The position numbers and the translations under genes are program-made. A DNA stretch of 60,279 nucleotides from Alistipes sp. Lineage in GTDB: Bacteria > Bacteroidota > Bacteroidia > Bacteroidales > Rikenellaceae. Below are positions 17,382 to 26,648 of this stretch, one piece after another. The notes beneath the pieces were generated by a model, which did no database searches, was not told the DNA's origin, and worked only from the letters and a program-made list of their open reading frames with translations. The stretch is from assembly GCA_017623115.1 (NCBI GenBank), contig JAGAPT010000007.1:1-60279 (forward strand), written 5' to 3'. Within the stretch, counting starts at the first letter, position 1. Each line of letters begins with the position of its first letter.

Positions 17382-17945
17382 CTAACGACTCAAAAAGGCA
17401 TCCAAGATACGGCAGGTATCGGCCACGGCAACCTCCAAATCGTCGTTTACGACCTGATAGTCAAATTCGGGCGCCTTCTCCAATTCGAAGGTGGCTTTGG
17501 CTACACGCTTCTCGATCACCTCGGGGGCATCCGTGCCTCGCCCAATCAAGCGACGACGCAACTCCTCAACCGAGGGAGGCATGATGAAAATCGAGCAGGC
17601 CGCCTCACCAAAGATGCGTTTGAGGTTGATACCGCCCATCACATCAACATCGAAGAGGATGACATGCTGCTTGGCCCAGATGCGCTCGACCTCGCTCTTC
17701 AGCGTACCATACGAGGTGCCGGCATAGACCTCCTCCCACTCGACAAAAGCCTCCTCGGCAACCTTCTGCGCAAAGGCTTCGGGCGAAAGAAAATAGTAGT
17801 CTACCCCATCACGCTCCTCACCACGAGGTGCGCGGCTGGTAGCCGAAATCGAGAATTCGAATTGTGCATAACGCCCCAGCAACTGCTTGACGATCGTCGT
17901 CTTGCCCGAGCCACTCGGAGCCGAAAAAATAACTACCTTACCCAT
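17382..17945 (-). CDS. gmk: Guanylate kinase
   Basis: A 187-residue kinase phosphorylating GMP to GDP. The P-loop SAPSGSGKTT is at residues 8-17. The GMP-binding motif SATSRAPRGEERDGVDYYFLS and the catalytic region IFIMPPS are typical. The length is slightly under the E. coli enzyme but complete. It lies 2 bp after yicC, the common yicC-gmk linkage. Confidence 0.96.
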   Translation of the reverse strand: MGKVVIFSAPSGSGKTTIVKQLLGRYAQFEFSISATSRAPRGEERDGVDYYFLSPEAFAQKVAEEAFVEWEEVYAGTSYGTLKSEVERIWAKQHVILFDVDVMGGINLKRIFGEAACSIFIMPPSVEELRRRLIGRGTDAPEVIEKRVAKATFELEKAPEFDYQVVNDDLEVAVADTCRILDAFLSR

Positions 17946-17947
17946 CG

Positions 17948-18820
17948 TTATAAGATATTCAGTACCTGCTCTTTAATCTTTTCGAGTTCATCCTTCATCT
18001 TCACAACCAGAATCTGGATATTCGTCTCGTTGGCCTTCGAGCCCATCGTGTTGATTTCACGACCCAACTCCTGGGCAATGAAGCCCAATTTACGACCAAC
18101 ACCCTCCTCCTCGGCAGCCACCTCGCGGAAGTAGTTGCAGTGGTTCTTCAGACGCACCTTCTCCTCCGTGATATCGAGTTTCTCGAGGTAGAAAATCATC
18201 TCCTGCTCCAAGCGATTCGAGTCGACCTCGACATTGAGTTGGGCAAGATGGTCGAGGATACGACGACGAATCGTCTCGCAGCGTTGCTCCTCGAAGGGAA
18301 CCACCTCCTCCTTATATTGTTCGATGAGGTCGATGCGGTTGAGCAGGTCAGCAATCAGAATGGCACCCTCCTGCTGACGGAAGGCATCCAGCGCATCGCA
18401 GGCTCGCTCTACGGCTACGAGCAGGCTCTTCTGCTCCTCCTCCGAGAGGCTTTCGGTTTCGCTTGACACCACCTCCGGCATGCGCATAACGACCGGCACC
18501 AATGCATCGTAAGCAGCATCGATACCCGAATAGGTCAGCGTATCGCTCAACTGATGCAGGTACTCGCGGAAGAGTTCCCGATTGATACGGGCCGGAGTCT
18601 GCACAGTTTGGCTCTCAACGGTGATAAAGACATCGGTCTTACCACGCTGCACACGGCGCGACAGCATCGAGCGCACCTCGAACTCCGAGGCACGATAGAG
18701 TGCCGGCAGTCGCAGATTCAGATCGAGCTGCTTGGAGTTCAGTGTACGAATCTCCACCGTAATCTTTTTCTCTTGCCATTGTGCTTCGCCCTTGCCGAAG
18801 CCGGTCATTGACTTCACCAT
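17948..18820 (-). CDS. yicC: YicC-family endoribonuclease-like protein
   Basis: A 290-residue YicC protein (MVKSMTGFGKGEA at the N-terminus, EINTMGSKANETNIQ near the C-terminus). The family has been linked to RNA decay and endoribonuclease activity. The reading frame is open further upstream to 18871, but the conserved N-terminus begins at 18820 and a TATCTTTG promoter box lies inside the longer frame, so the shorter start is used. It is the first gene of the yicC-gmk-nadD-ddl-DUF3109-M23 operon. Confidence 0.93.
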   Translation of the reverse strand: MVKSMTGFGKGEAQWQEKKITVEIRTLNSKQLDLNLRLPALYRASEFEVRSMLSRRVQRGKTDVFITVESQTVQTPARINRELFREYLHQLSDTLTYSGIDAAYDALVPVVMRMPEVVSSETESLSEEEQKSLLVAVERACDALDAFRQQEGAILIADLLNRIDLIEQYKEEVVPFEEQRCETIRRRILDHLAQLNVEVDSNRLEQEMIFYLEKLDITEEKVRLKNHCNYFREVAAEEEGVGRKLGFIAQELGREINTMGSKANETNIQILVVKMKDELEKIKEQVLNIL

Positions 18821-18848
18821 AATTCGTTCGTAGGAATAAAAATTTGAG

Positions 18849-18856
18849 CAAAGATA
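18849..18856 (-). promoter_or_regulatory. -7 promoter box of the yicC operon
   Basis: TATCTTTG on the minus strand, ending 29 bp before the chosen yicC ATG. The -33 box is weak (TTGG about 22 nt upstream). It decides against the longer yicC reading frame. Confidence 0.65.
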
Positions 18857-18940
18857 CAAAAAACCTATCAAAAAGCCGCCAATTCAGCCCGCAAATAAAG
18901 TTATTTCATGCATCATGGCAAAATCGAGAAAAAAAATGCT

Positions 18941-18948
18941 TATATTTG
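18941..18948 (+). promoter_or_regulatory. -7 promoter box of fbp
   Basis: TATATTTG on the plus strand, 52 bp before the fbp ATG at 19000, divergent from the yicC promoter. It shows that the open frame reaching back to 18844 is not the true start. Confidence 0.65.
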
Positions 18949-18999
18949 TATGCATGTAGATGCGCCTGCACGATGGCGCAACGATTTAAGCAGAGAACT

Positions 19000-20985
19000 A
19001 TGGCACACGAACTGACCAAACGTGACGTAAAAGAGGATTTACGATACCTCAAACTCCTTGCACGCGATTTTCCGACCGTATCGAGCGTAACAGCCGAAAT
19101 CATCAATCTGGAGGCGATTCTCCACCTGCCCAAGCCGACCGAGCACTTTCTGGCCGATTTGCATGGCGAAAACGAGGCCTTCCAGCACGTCATCCGCAAC
19201 GCATCGGGCAATATCAAGCGCAAGGTAAATGAGCTCTTCGGGCAGACGCTTTCGCAAGACCAAATCAAGGAGTTGTGTACGCTCATCTACTACCCCGAGC
19301 AGAAACTCAAACTCGTGCAACGCACGGAGACAAACCTCGAAGCGTTCTACACCTCGACACTGAATCAACTCATCACGCTGTGTCGGGATGTATCGTCGAA
19401 ATACACCCGTTCGAAGGTGCGCAAAAGCCTTCCCGAGGAGTATGCCTACATCATCGAGGAGCTCCTGCACGAGACCTCGGACGTGAGCAACAAACAGGCC
19501 TACCTGAATGTCATCGTGCAAACCATCGTCTCAACCCGCCGTGCAGCAGACTTCATCGTAGCCCTCTGCTACCTAATTCAGACCCTCTCGATCGACCGCC
19601 TGCATATTCTGGGCGACATTTTCGATCGTGGTCCAGGCGCCCATCTGATTCTTGACACGCTTTGCAGTTACCACCATTTCGACATTCAGTGGGGAAACCA
19701 CGACGTGCTGTGGATGGGTGCTGCAGCCGGTAACCTCTGCTGTATTGCCAGCGTGTTGCGCCTCTCGCTGCGCTATGCCAATACCCTGACACTCGAAGAC
19801 GGCTATGCCATCAACATGGTGCCGTTGGCCACCTTCGCCATGGAGACCTACGCCAACGACGACTGTCGCATCTTCGCACCACATGTCGAGGGCAATCGTC
19901 CCGATTTGAACGAGAAGACGCTGCGCCTGATAGCCCAGATGCACAAGGCCATCACCATCATCAACTTCAAGCTCGAGGGTGCGATGTGCAAGGCCTATCC
20001 GGAATGGGGCATGACCCATCGCTGTGTGCTGGAGCATATCGACAAACAAGCCGGTACGATTACCCTCGACGGCATCACCTACCCACTGATTGACAGGAAC
20101 TTTCCAACCCTCGATCCCGAGCATCCGTATGCACTGACTCCCGAGGAGGCCGACCTGATGGACCGCCTCAAGCACTCGTTTATGATTAGCGAGCGTCTGC
20201 GCACGCATGTCGGTTGTCTGCTCTCGCATGGCGGCATGTATGAGATCTTCAACTCGAATCTGCTCTTCCACGCTTCGGTTCCGCTCAATGCCGACGGCTC
20301 GTTGCGCGAGGTGCTCATCGATCGCACGAAGGTCAAGGGCAAGGAGTTGATGCAGCGGGTCGATCAGGTAGTGCGCACGGCCTTTGATTTGGCCGCCTCA
20401 CACGAAGAGCGCACATTCGCCACCGACTATTTCTGGTATCTGTGGAGTGGTGCCGATTCGCCCCTCTTTGGCAAGTCGAAGATGGCCACCTTCGAACGCT
20501 ACTTCATTGCCGACCCTGCAACCCACAAGGAGGAGAAGGGGTGGTATTACACGTTGCGCGACTCGGCAGAGGTATGTGAACGTATCCTCGACGAGTTTGG
20601 CGTAACGGGCTCCCACCGCCACATCATCAACGGCCACGTCCCCGTGCGTGCCGGCAAGGGTGAGAACCCGATTAAGGCCGATGGTCGCCTGATGGTCATC
20701 GACGGTGGTTTCGCCAAGGCCTACCACAACAAGACCGGTATTGCAGGTTACACGCTTGTCTACCACAGCCGCGGATTCCAGCTCGTTCAGCATGAGCCGT
20801 TTACGTCCGCCGAGGAGGCCATCCTGAACGGAACAGACATCCACAGCACCACCCAAATCGTCGAGATGATGGGTCGTCGTGAGATGGTTCGCGACACGGA
20901 TATCGGTCGTGCGCTGCGTGAGCAGGTAGAAGATTTGAAGAATCTGCTGCGTGCCTATCGTCGTGGTTACATCAAGGAACAATAA
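19000..20985 (+). CDS. fbp: Class III fructose-1,6-bisphosphatase
   Basis: A 661-residue enzyme of the class III (PF06874) type, which hydrolyses fructose-1,6-bisphosphate in gluconeogenesis and is typical of Firmicutes and Bacteroidetes. It carries the calcineurin-like phosphoesterase signature in order: ILGDIFDRGPG (about 206-216), QWGNHDVLWMG (about 229-239) and INGHVPVRAG further on, which supply the metal ligands. The start MAHELTKRDVKEDL at 19000 fits the family; an in-frame ATG at 18973 is an alternative. It is a single gene with its own promoter. Confidence 0.94.
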   Translation: MAHELTKRDVKEDLRYLKLLARDFPTVSSVTAEIINLEAILHLPKPTEHFLADLHGENEAFQHVIRNASGNIKRKVNELFGQTLSQDQIKELCTLIYYPEQKLKLVQRTETNLEAFYTSTLNQLITLCRDVSSKYTRSKVRKSLPEEYAYIIEELLHETSDVSNKQAYLNVIVQTIVSTRRAADFIVALCYLIQTLSIDRLHILGDIFDRGPGAHLILDTLCSYHHFDIQWGNHDVLWMGAAAGNLCCIASVLRLSLRYANTLTLEDGYAINMVPLATFAMETYANDDCRIFAPHVEGNRPDLNEKTLRLIAQMHKAITIINFKLEGAMCKAYPEWGMTHRCVLEHIDKQAGTITLDGITYPLIDRNFPTLDPEHPYALTPEEADLMDRLKHSFMISERLRTHVGCLLSHGGMYEIFNSNLLFHASVPLNADGSLREVLIDRTKVKGKELMQRVDQVVRTAFDLAASHEERTFATDYFWYLWSGADSPLFGKSKMATFERYFIADPATHKEEKGWYYTLRDSAEVCERILDEFGVTGSHRHIINGHVPVRAGKGENPIKADGRLMVIDGGFAKAYHNKTGIAGYTLVYHSRGFQLVQHEPFTSAEEAILNGTDIHSTTQIVEMMGRREMVRDTDIGRALREQVEDLKNLLRAYRRGYIKEQ

Positions 20986-21053
20986 GCCACCAATTGTGGA
21001 TAACTCGAGCATAAGTTTCACAAACACCCTGTATATGCTGTTGTGTTTTTGAT

Positions 21054-21061
21054 TATCTTTG
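21054..21061 (+). promoter_or_regulatory. -7 promoter box of serC
   Basis: TATCTTTG, 70 bp before the serC ATG. The leader of about 65 nt is longer than for neighbouring genes. No clear TTTG is seen at -33. Confidence 0.6.
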
Positions 21062-21131
21062 TGCGAAGTATTGATTCGGGCTCTTTTGAGACCAAAAATT
21101 GAACATGAACATCATTAGTTAGTTAGCGATT

Positions 21132-22205
21132 ATGAAAAAGCACATTTTTAACGCCGGTCCGTCGCTGTTGGCCGACGAGGTATATGCCAGCGCAGCCAAG
21201 GCCATCATGGATTTCAACGACTCGGGCATCTCGATTCTCTCGATTTCGCACCGCACGCCCGATTTCGATGCCGTCATGAACGAGGCTGACGCGCTTTTCC
21301 GCGAATTGCTCCATATTCCCGACAACTACAAAATCATCTATCTGGGAGGTGGTGCCAGCACCTATTTCTATGAGATTCCGGCCAACTTCCTCGGTAAGAA
21401 GGCTGCCTATATCAACACAGGCGTCTGGTCGAAGAAGGCCATCAAAGAGGCAAAGCGTTATGGCGAAGTGGAGGTAATTGCCACCTCCGAGGACAAGAAC
21501 TTCAACTACATCCCCAAAGGCTTTACCATTCCGGCCGATGCCGACTACCTGCACATCACCTCGAACAACACCATCTATGGTACGGAGTTCCACGAGGATC
21601 TCGACTCACCCATTCCGGTCATTGCCGATATGAGTTCGAATATCCTCTCGCGTCCGATTGATGTGACGAAGTACGCCATGATTTATGGTGGAGCCCAGAA
21701 GAACCTCGCTCCGGCAGGTGTTGCCTTTGCCATCATCCGCGAGGATATGGTCGAGCGTGTGGTACGCGACCTGCCGACGATGATGCAGTTCAAGACCCAC
21801 ATGGAGAACAACTCGATGTTCAACACCCCGCCCGTATTCCCGATTTTCGTCTTGAAGGAGACACTCAAATGGCTCAAATCGATTGGTGGCGTAGAGGAGA
21901 TTTATCGTCGCAACCAAGAGAAGGCGGCTCTGCTCTACGATGAGATTGACCGCAACCCGCTCTTCCGTGGCACGGTGGAGAAGGATTCGCGCTCGCTGAT
22001 GAACATCTGCTTCGTCATGGCTGAGGGTTACGAGGAGCTGGCTGCCGAGTTCATGGCCTACACCAAAGAGCAGGGCATCGTCGGCATCAAGGGCCACCGT
22101 CTGGTGGGAGGCTTCCGTGCATCGTGCTACAACGCCCTGCCAAAGGAGAGCGTCGAGGTTCTCGTGAAGTGCATGCAGGATTTTGCAGCCAAATATGCCA
22201 AATAA
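21132..22205 (+). CDS. serC: Phosphoserine aminotransferase
   Basis: A 357-residue class V PLP aminotransferase that converts 3-phosphohydroxypyruvate to phosphoserine. The PLP lysine lies in [12 protein letters not shown] (about residue 190-200). The N-terminal [10 protein letters not shown] and the C-terminal [10 protein letters not shown] match the family. serA follows, so the two enzymes that supply phosphoserine are co-transcribed. Confidence 0.96.
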   Translation: MKKHIFNAGPSLLADEVYASAAKAIMDFNDSGISILSISHRTPDFDAVMNEADALFRELLHIPDNYKIIYLGGGASTYFYEIPANFLGKKAAYINTGVWSKKAIKEAKRYGEVEVIATSEDKNFNYIPKGFTIPADADYLHITSNNTIYGTEFHEDLDSPIPVIADMSSNILSRPIDVTKYAMIYGGAQKNLAPAGVAFAIIREDMVERVVRDLPTMMQFKTHMENNSMFNTPPVFPIFVLKETLKWLKSIGGVEEIYRRNQEKAALLYDEIDRNPLFRGTVEKDSRSLMNICFVMAEGYEELAAEFMAYTKEQGIVGIKGHRLVGGFRASCYNALPKESVEVLVKCMQDFAAKYAK

Positions 22206-22283
22206 GTCATGCCGACCACCGTTCCGCTGACCTACGAAAAGAGAGAGGAGAAAACCATTTACTTTACCTCATTGCTTACACAC

Positions 22284-23210
22284 ATGAAGATTCTGGTAGC
22301 AACCGAAAAGCCCTTTGCCAAGAAGGCCGTAGAGGGGATTCGTCAAATTGTAGAGGAGGCAGGACACGAATTGCTCCTGCTCGAGAAGTACACCGAGAAG
22401 GCTGAACTGCTTGCGGCCGTTGCCGATGTCGATGCACTCATCATTCGCAGCGACAAGGTAACTGCCGAGGTCATCGAGGCTGCCCGCAACCTCAAAATCG
22501 TAGTACGTGCCGGTGCCGGTTACGACAATGTCGATTTGGAGGCTGCCTCGGCTCGCAAAATTGTGGTAATGAACACCCCCGGTCAAAACTCGAATGCCGT
22601 GGCCGAGTTGGCGTTGGCCATGATGATTTACATGGCTCGTAACCGGTTCACGCCGGGTACCGGTTCGGAGATTCAAGGCAAGACCCTCGCTATCCACGCC
22701 TACGGCAATGTAGGTCGCTTGGTGGGCAAGAAGGGCAAGGCAATGGGGATGAAGGTGATTGCCTACGACCCCTTCATCACCGATGCAGCCCTCTTCGAAA
22801 ATGATGGTGTCGAGCAGGTCAGCTCGGTCGAGGAGCTCTACGCCAAGGCCGACTTCCTCTCGTTGCACATTCCCGCAACACCTGCCACCAAGGGCTCGAT
22901 TGGTTACGAGAAACTGATGTCGATGCCCAAGGGTGCGACATTGGTCAACACGGCTCGTAAAGAGGTCATCGACGAGGAGGGCATCAAGCAAGCCATGCAG
23001 GAGCGTGAGGATTTGAAATACATCACCGACATCGCACCGGCCAATGCTGCCGAGATGGAGGAGCTCTTTGGCAAGCGTTTCTTCGCCACCCCCAAGAAGC
23101 AGGGTGCCGAGACGGCCGAGGCAAACATCAATGCCGGATTGGCGGCGGCTCTTCAGATTGTCGACTTCTTTGCGACGGGAAACACCCGTTTCCAAGTGAA
23201 TAAATGGTAA
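22284..23210 (+). CDS. serA: D-3-phosphoglycerate dehydrogenase
   Basis: A 308-residue short-form NAD-dependent dehydrogenase without the C-terminal ACT domain, catalysing the first step of serine synthesis. The substrate-binding VRAGAGYDNVD, the Rossmann GNVGRLVGKKGKAMGMKVIAYD and the catalytic Arg/Glu segment are present; an IAPANAAEMEELF stretch replaces the usual DVF(E)xEP region. The frame is open to 22209, but the conserved N-terminus MKILVATEKPF starts at 22284, 78 bp after serC. Lack of an ACT domain argues against direct serine feedback. Confidence 0.93.
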   Translation: MKILVATEKPFAKKAVEGIRQIVEEAGHELLLLEKYTEKAELLAAVADVDALIIRSDKVTAEVIEAARNLKIVVRAGAGYDNVDLEAASARKIVVMNTPGQNSNAVAELALAMMIYMARNRFTPGTGSEIQGKTLAIHAYGNVGRLVGKKGKAMGMKVIAYDPFITDAALFENDGVEQVSSVEELYAKADFLSLHIPATPATKGSIGYEKLMSMPKGATLVNTARKEVIDEEGIKQAMQEREDLKYITDIAPANAAEMEELFGKRFFATPKKQGAETAEANINAGLAAALQIVDFFATGNTRFQVNKW

Positions 23211-23235
23211 TCCACTTCTAACACCGCAAACAACT

Positions 23236-24477
23236 ATGGTAAAAATAAAGCCCTTCTGCGGCATTCGCCCGCCGAAAGCCTATGCAGCCGAGGTGGCATC
23301 GCGCCCCTACGACGTATTGAACTCGGTGGAGGCAAAAGCCGAGGCCACCGAGCGTTCACTCCTGCACATCATCAAACCCGAAATCGACTTCGACCCGATT
23401 GCCGATGAGCACTCGCAAGCGGTCTATGACAAGGCGGTCGAGAATTTCAACAAGTGGCAAAAAGAGGGTTGGCTGGTACAGGATCCCGAGGAGTATTACT
23501 ATGTCTATGCGCAGACGATGGAGGGCCGCACGCAGTATGGGTTGGCCATGTGCTGCCACTACGAGGACTACCTCTCGGGAGCGATCAAGAAGCATGAGCT
23601 GACCCGCCCCGATAAGGAGGAGGATCGCATGATTCATGTGCGTAACCAGCAGGCCAATATCGAGCCGGTCTTCTTTGCCTACCCCGATGACGAGGAGGTG
23701 AATGCCATCGTAGCCGAGGTGGTGAAGGGCGAGCCCGAATATGCCTTCACGGCCGCCGACGGCTTCGGCCATCAGTTGTGGGTGATTCGCGACCGTAAGA
23801 CCAACGATCGGTTGACGGAGCTCTTTGCAGCCATTCCGGCCCTTTATGTTGCCGATGGACACCACCGCACGGCAGCCGCAGCCCGTGTAGGTGCCGAATG
23901 CCAATCGAAAAATCCGAATCACACGGGCGAGGAGGAGTATTGCTACTTCCTGGCGGTAACCTTCCCCGCATCGCAGCTCAAAATCATCGACTACAACCGC
24001 GTAGTGAAGGATTTGAACGGCTTGACCCCCGAGCAATTGATTACCAAACTGGAGGAGTCGTTCATCGTGGAGAAGAAGGGCAAGAAGGAGTATCGACCCA
24101 ATGCCCTACACAACTTCTCGATGTATCTCGAAGACGAATGGTATAGCCTCACAGCCAAGGAGGGCACCTACAACGATGCCGACCCGATTGGCGTGTTGGA
24201 TGTCACGGTGCTCTCGGACCTTGTGCTGGACAAGGTTCTCGACATCAAAGACCTGCGCACCTCGAAGCGTATCGACTTCGTAGGTGGCATCCGTGGTTTG
24301 GGCGAGTTGAAGCGTCGTGTCGATAGTGGCGAGATGCAGGTAGCCTTTGCCCTCTACCCCGTTTCGATGCAGCAGCTTATCAACATTGCCGACACGGGTA
24401 ACATCATGCCTCCGAAGACGACGTGGTTTGAGCCGAAGTTGCGCTCGGGTGTGGTTATCCACTCATTCAAAGCATAA
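23236..24477 (+). CDS. DUF1015 family protein
   Basis: A 413-residue cytoplasmic protein of DUF1015 (PF06245). The N-terminal PFCGIRPPKAYAAEVASRPYDV, the central YVADGHHRTAAAARV and the C-terminal PVSMQQLINIADTGNIMPPKTTWFEPKLRSG are characteristic (quoted here only as landmarks). The HHRT segment resembles ParB/sulfiredoxin-like nucleotide-binding folds. It follows serA by 25 bp, and the serC-serA-DUF1015 order, which I recall as recurrent in Bacteroidetes, suggests a role near serine metabolism (inference; no experimental function that I know of). Confidence 0.88.
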   Translation: MVKIKPFCGIRPPKAYAAEVASRPYDVLNSVEAKAEATERSLLHIIKPEIDFDPIADEHSQAVYDKAVENFNKWQKEGWLVQDPEEYYYVYAQTMEGRTQYGLAMCCHYEDYLSGAIKKHELTRPDKEEDRMIHVRNQQANIEPVFFAYPDDEEVNAIVAEVVKGEPEYAFTAADGFGHQLWVIRDRKTNDRLTELFAAIPALYVADGHHRTAAAARVGAECQSKNPNHTGEEEYCYFLAVTFPASQLKIIDYNRVVKDLNGLTPEQLITKLEESFIVEKKGKKEYRPNALHNFSMYLEDEWYSLTAKEGTYNDADPIGVLDVTVLSDLVLDKVLDIKDLRTSKRIDFVGGIRGLGELKRRVDSGEMQVAFALYPVSMQQLINIADTGNIMPPKTTWFEPKLRSGVVIHSFKA

Positions 24478-24481
24478 CACC

Positions 24482-25807
24482 ATGCGTTATTTCATGACAC
24501 TTATGACAGCCGTCAGCATCACGTTGACGGCTGTTGCGCAATCAACCGGCCCGCGTGCCGAGTGGCGTTTCAAGAAGAACGATACGGCTCATTTCACCGA
24601 GTCGGGGCACTACCATGCTGCATCGGGAGAGGGCGTTATCGAGTTTGTGAGCAAGCAGGCCACAACAACCACCCCACTGCACAAAAACAGCCCCTCCATC
24701 GAGCAGATGCAGGCTGGTGATTACTGGCTGATGCGGATGCCTGTTGAGCAGGTCAAAGCAGGTTCGGTGGTCGATGTGTGGTTCCCGTTCCTCGTTGCAC
24801 CGCACAAAACGCCCCACACCTTCATCTGCGAATATCGAGATGGAAAACAATGGTTACCTGCCGAAGATTTAACCACCGGAACCGCCCGATGTCTCTCGAC
24901 AACAGCAGCCACCTGGCCGCGTTTCACATGGCGCACGTTCCGCTTAAAGCGGGGCATCAAGCGCGGCGAGTTGCAGTTCCGTCTGCGTCAGGTGGACCAT
25001 GAGCCCCTGAAAACCGCCCTCTATGGCGGTGGCTCGGGCGACGCCCCCAAGATGGTAGTGCTGGATAACCGAACACCGACCGACACAACTCGTCTGCTCT
25101 TCATCGGCAACAGTTACACCTTCTACAACCTCTACCCCATGCAACTCAAAGAGATAGCCTGGTATGAGGGGCATTACCTCGATTGTGAAATCTATGTACA
25201 TGGAGGCTACAACACGACACAGCATTTGGCCAACCATGTCGCACGCAAAACCATCGCAGAAGGGGGCTACGACTACACTTTCCTGCAAGACCAAAGTTTG
25301 AGTGCGCTCTATATCGGCACAACCCTCGACCATGGCGTCATCAGCGAGATGAAAAGACTGATTACATTGGTCAAAGAGTACAACCCGCAGAGCACCATCT
25401 TTATCGAGCAGACCTGGGGTCGCCGTGAAGGCAACAACGCCATCAACACGAAGCAACAGGCTCTCGTGGAGGCACATCCCTCCTTCTTTACCGATTACGA
25501 GGCGATGCAACGGGTCATTATCGCTAACACCAATCGCATGTCGGAGGAGCTCGACACGGCACTCTCACCCGTGGGTGTCGCCTGGCAGATCGTTCGCCAT
25601 GAACATCCCGAGATTGAGCTCTACGCCAAAGATGCCCACCATCCCTCTACGGCAGGTTCGTATCTCTCGGCAGTGGTGGCCTATCAGATGCTCTTCCGCA
25701 CGCCATTCAGCACGCAAGCAGCCAATGTCGATCTCGATGCAGCGACCGCAGCCTACCTGCGCAGCGTTGCCGAGCGAGTGGTTCTGCAAGGCGAGCAGGC
25801 CGAATAA
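24482..25807 (+). CDS. Secreted SGNH-type hydrolase
   Basis: A 441-residue exported protein: signal peptide (about residues 1-19), a beta-rich N-terminal region (20-195) and a C-terminal SGNH/GDSL-like hydrolase domain. The catalytic elements visible are LLFIGNSYTFYN (block I with the Ser), the Asn/Gln block FLQDQS and a late DAHHPSTAGSYL, which carries the Asp-x-x-His pair. An esterase acting on glycans or acylated polymers is plausible. It starts 4 bp after DUF1015 (last gene of the ser operon) and is followed by a strong terminator. The start at 24482 is chosen over the longer open frame because of the signal peptide. Confidence 0.82.
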   Translation: MRYFMTLMTAVSITLTAVAQSTGPRAEWRFKKNDTAHFTESGHYHAASGEGVIEFVSKQATTTTPLHKNSPSIEQMQAGDYWLMRMPVEQVKAGSVVDVWFPFLVAPHKTPHTFICEYRDGKQWLPAEDLTTGTARCLSTTAATWPRFTWRTFRLKRGIKRGELQFRLRQVDHEPLKTALYGGGSGDAPKMVVLDNRTPTDTTRLLFIGNSYTFYNLYPMQLKEIAWYEGHYLDCEIYVHGGYNTTQHLANHVARKTIAEGGYDYTFLQDQSLSALYIGTTLDHGVISEMKRLITLVKEYNPQSTIFIEQTWGRREGNNAINTKQQALVEAHPSFFTDYEAMQRVIIANTNRMSEELDTALSPVGVAWQIVRHEHPEIELYAKDAHHPSTAGSYLSAVVAYQMLFRTPFSTQAANVDLDAATAAYLRSVAERVVLQGEQAE

Positions 25808-25824
25808 TCCATATCAAACACCCA

Positions 25825-25864
25825 AGAGTGCCGTTCCACAGATAGAGGAACGGCACTCTTTTTG
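25825..25864 (+). terminator. Terminator of the serC operon
   Basis: A perfect 13-bp stem (25825-25837 / 25847-25859) is followed by a T-run to 25864. Confidence 0.88.
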
Positions 25865-25903
25865 TTGGCTCTCTCCCCTACATATATATTATGGTATAGC
25901 ACT

Positions 25904-26602
25904 ATGGAGACACAAAACTTTCATGCACCGATGCTGGGGGATACCGCACCTTCGTTCATCGCCGAGAGCACCCAAGGAAAAATTCGTTTTCCCGATGACT
26001 TCGGGGGCAAATGGGTGATTCTATTTAGCCATCCGGGGGATTTTACCCCCGTATGCACCTCCGAAATACTCCTTTTCGGCGCCATGCAGGAGGAGTTCGA
26101 GGCGTTAAATTGCCGTCTGTTAGGGCTTTCGGTCGGCAGCGTAGCCAGCCACATCGCCTGGTTGCGCTCTATCGAGCAGAACATTGCATTCAAAGGGCAC
26201 AGCCATGTTCGGGTAACCTTCCCGATGATTGCCGACTCCTCGATGGAGATTGCTCGCAAATATGGCATGATAGCCCCTCGCATTCATTCGACCATGGCCG
26301 TGCGTTCGGTATTCTTCATCGACCCCGAGGCAAAAATCCGCGCCATCGTATCCTACCCGATGCAATTAGGGCGCAATCTCAGTGAACTCAAACGCATCTT
26401 GGTCGGACTGCAAACCGTCGATCGCCATAAGGTGTCGCTGCCTGCCGATTGGGTGCCGGGGGATGACATCATCGTCGGAGCCCCCTCGACCTACGATGGC
26501 ACCCAGCAGGCGATGGATGGACTGACCTGCTTCGATTGGTACTTCTGCACGAAGGCACTACCCTTGAAAGAGAAGGAGCGGGTTCCCATCGCCTCCTTAT
26601 AA
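25904..26602 (+). CDS. Peroxiredoxin, Prx6/archaeal-type
   Basis: A 233-residue thiol peroxidase. The peroxidatic cysteine is C51 in HPGDFTPVCTSE. The long C-terminal arm carries two further cysteines, C210 and C216, in CFDWYFC. That is the arrangement of the long archaeal-like Prx6 enzymes, where a C-terminal cysteine acts in resolution, so it may be a 2-Cys rather than a true 1-Cys enzyme. The start at 25904 (METQNFHAPMLGD) fits; the upstream in-frame extension overlaps the preceding terminator. Single gene, with a shared terminator downstream. Confidence 0.9.
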   Translation: METQNFHAPMLGDTAPSFIAESTQGKIRFPDDFGGKWVILFSHPGDFTPVCTSEILLFGAMQEEFEALNCRLLGLSVGSVASHIAWLRSIEQNIAFKGHSHVRVTFPMIADSSMEIARKYGMIAPRIHSTMAVRSVFFIDPEAKIRAIVSYPMQLGRNLSELKRILVGLQTVDRHKVSLPADWVPGDDIIVGAPSTYDGTQQAMDGLTCFDWYFCTKALPLKEKERVPIASL

Positions 26603-26604
26603 AT

Positions 26605-26648
26605 AAACGAACAACGCCACCTCTAAAACAAGGTGGCGTTGTTCGTTT
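26605..26648. terminator. Bidirectional terminator between peroxiredoxin and fmt
   Basis: A perfect 18-bp inverted repeat (26605-26622 / 26631-26648), 8-nt loop, with A- and T-rich outer ends. The fmt stop codon lies within its right arm. Confidence 0.78.

Noticed and set aside
18821-18999. Longer N-termini of yicC (to 18871) and fbp (to 18844)
   Set aside because: Both extensions run through the divergent TAnnTTTG boxes and add residues not conserved in the families.
22209-22283. 25-codon N-terminal extension of serA
   Set aside because: The dehydrogenase fold starts at MKILVATE (22284); the extension has no counterpart in the family.
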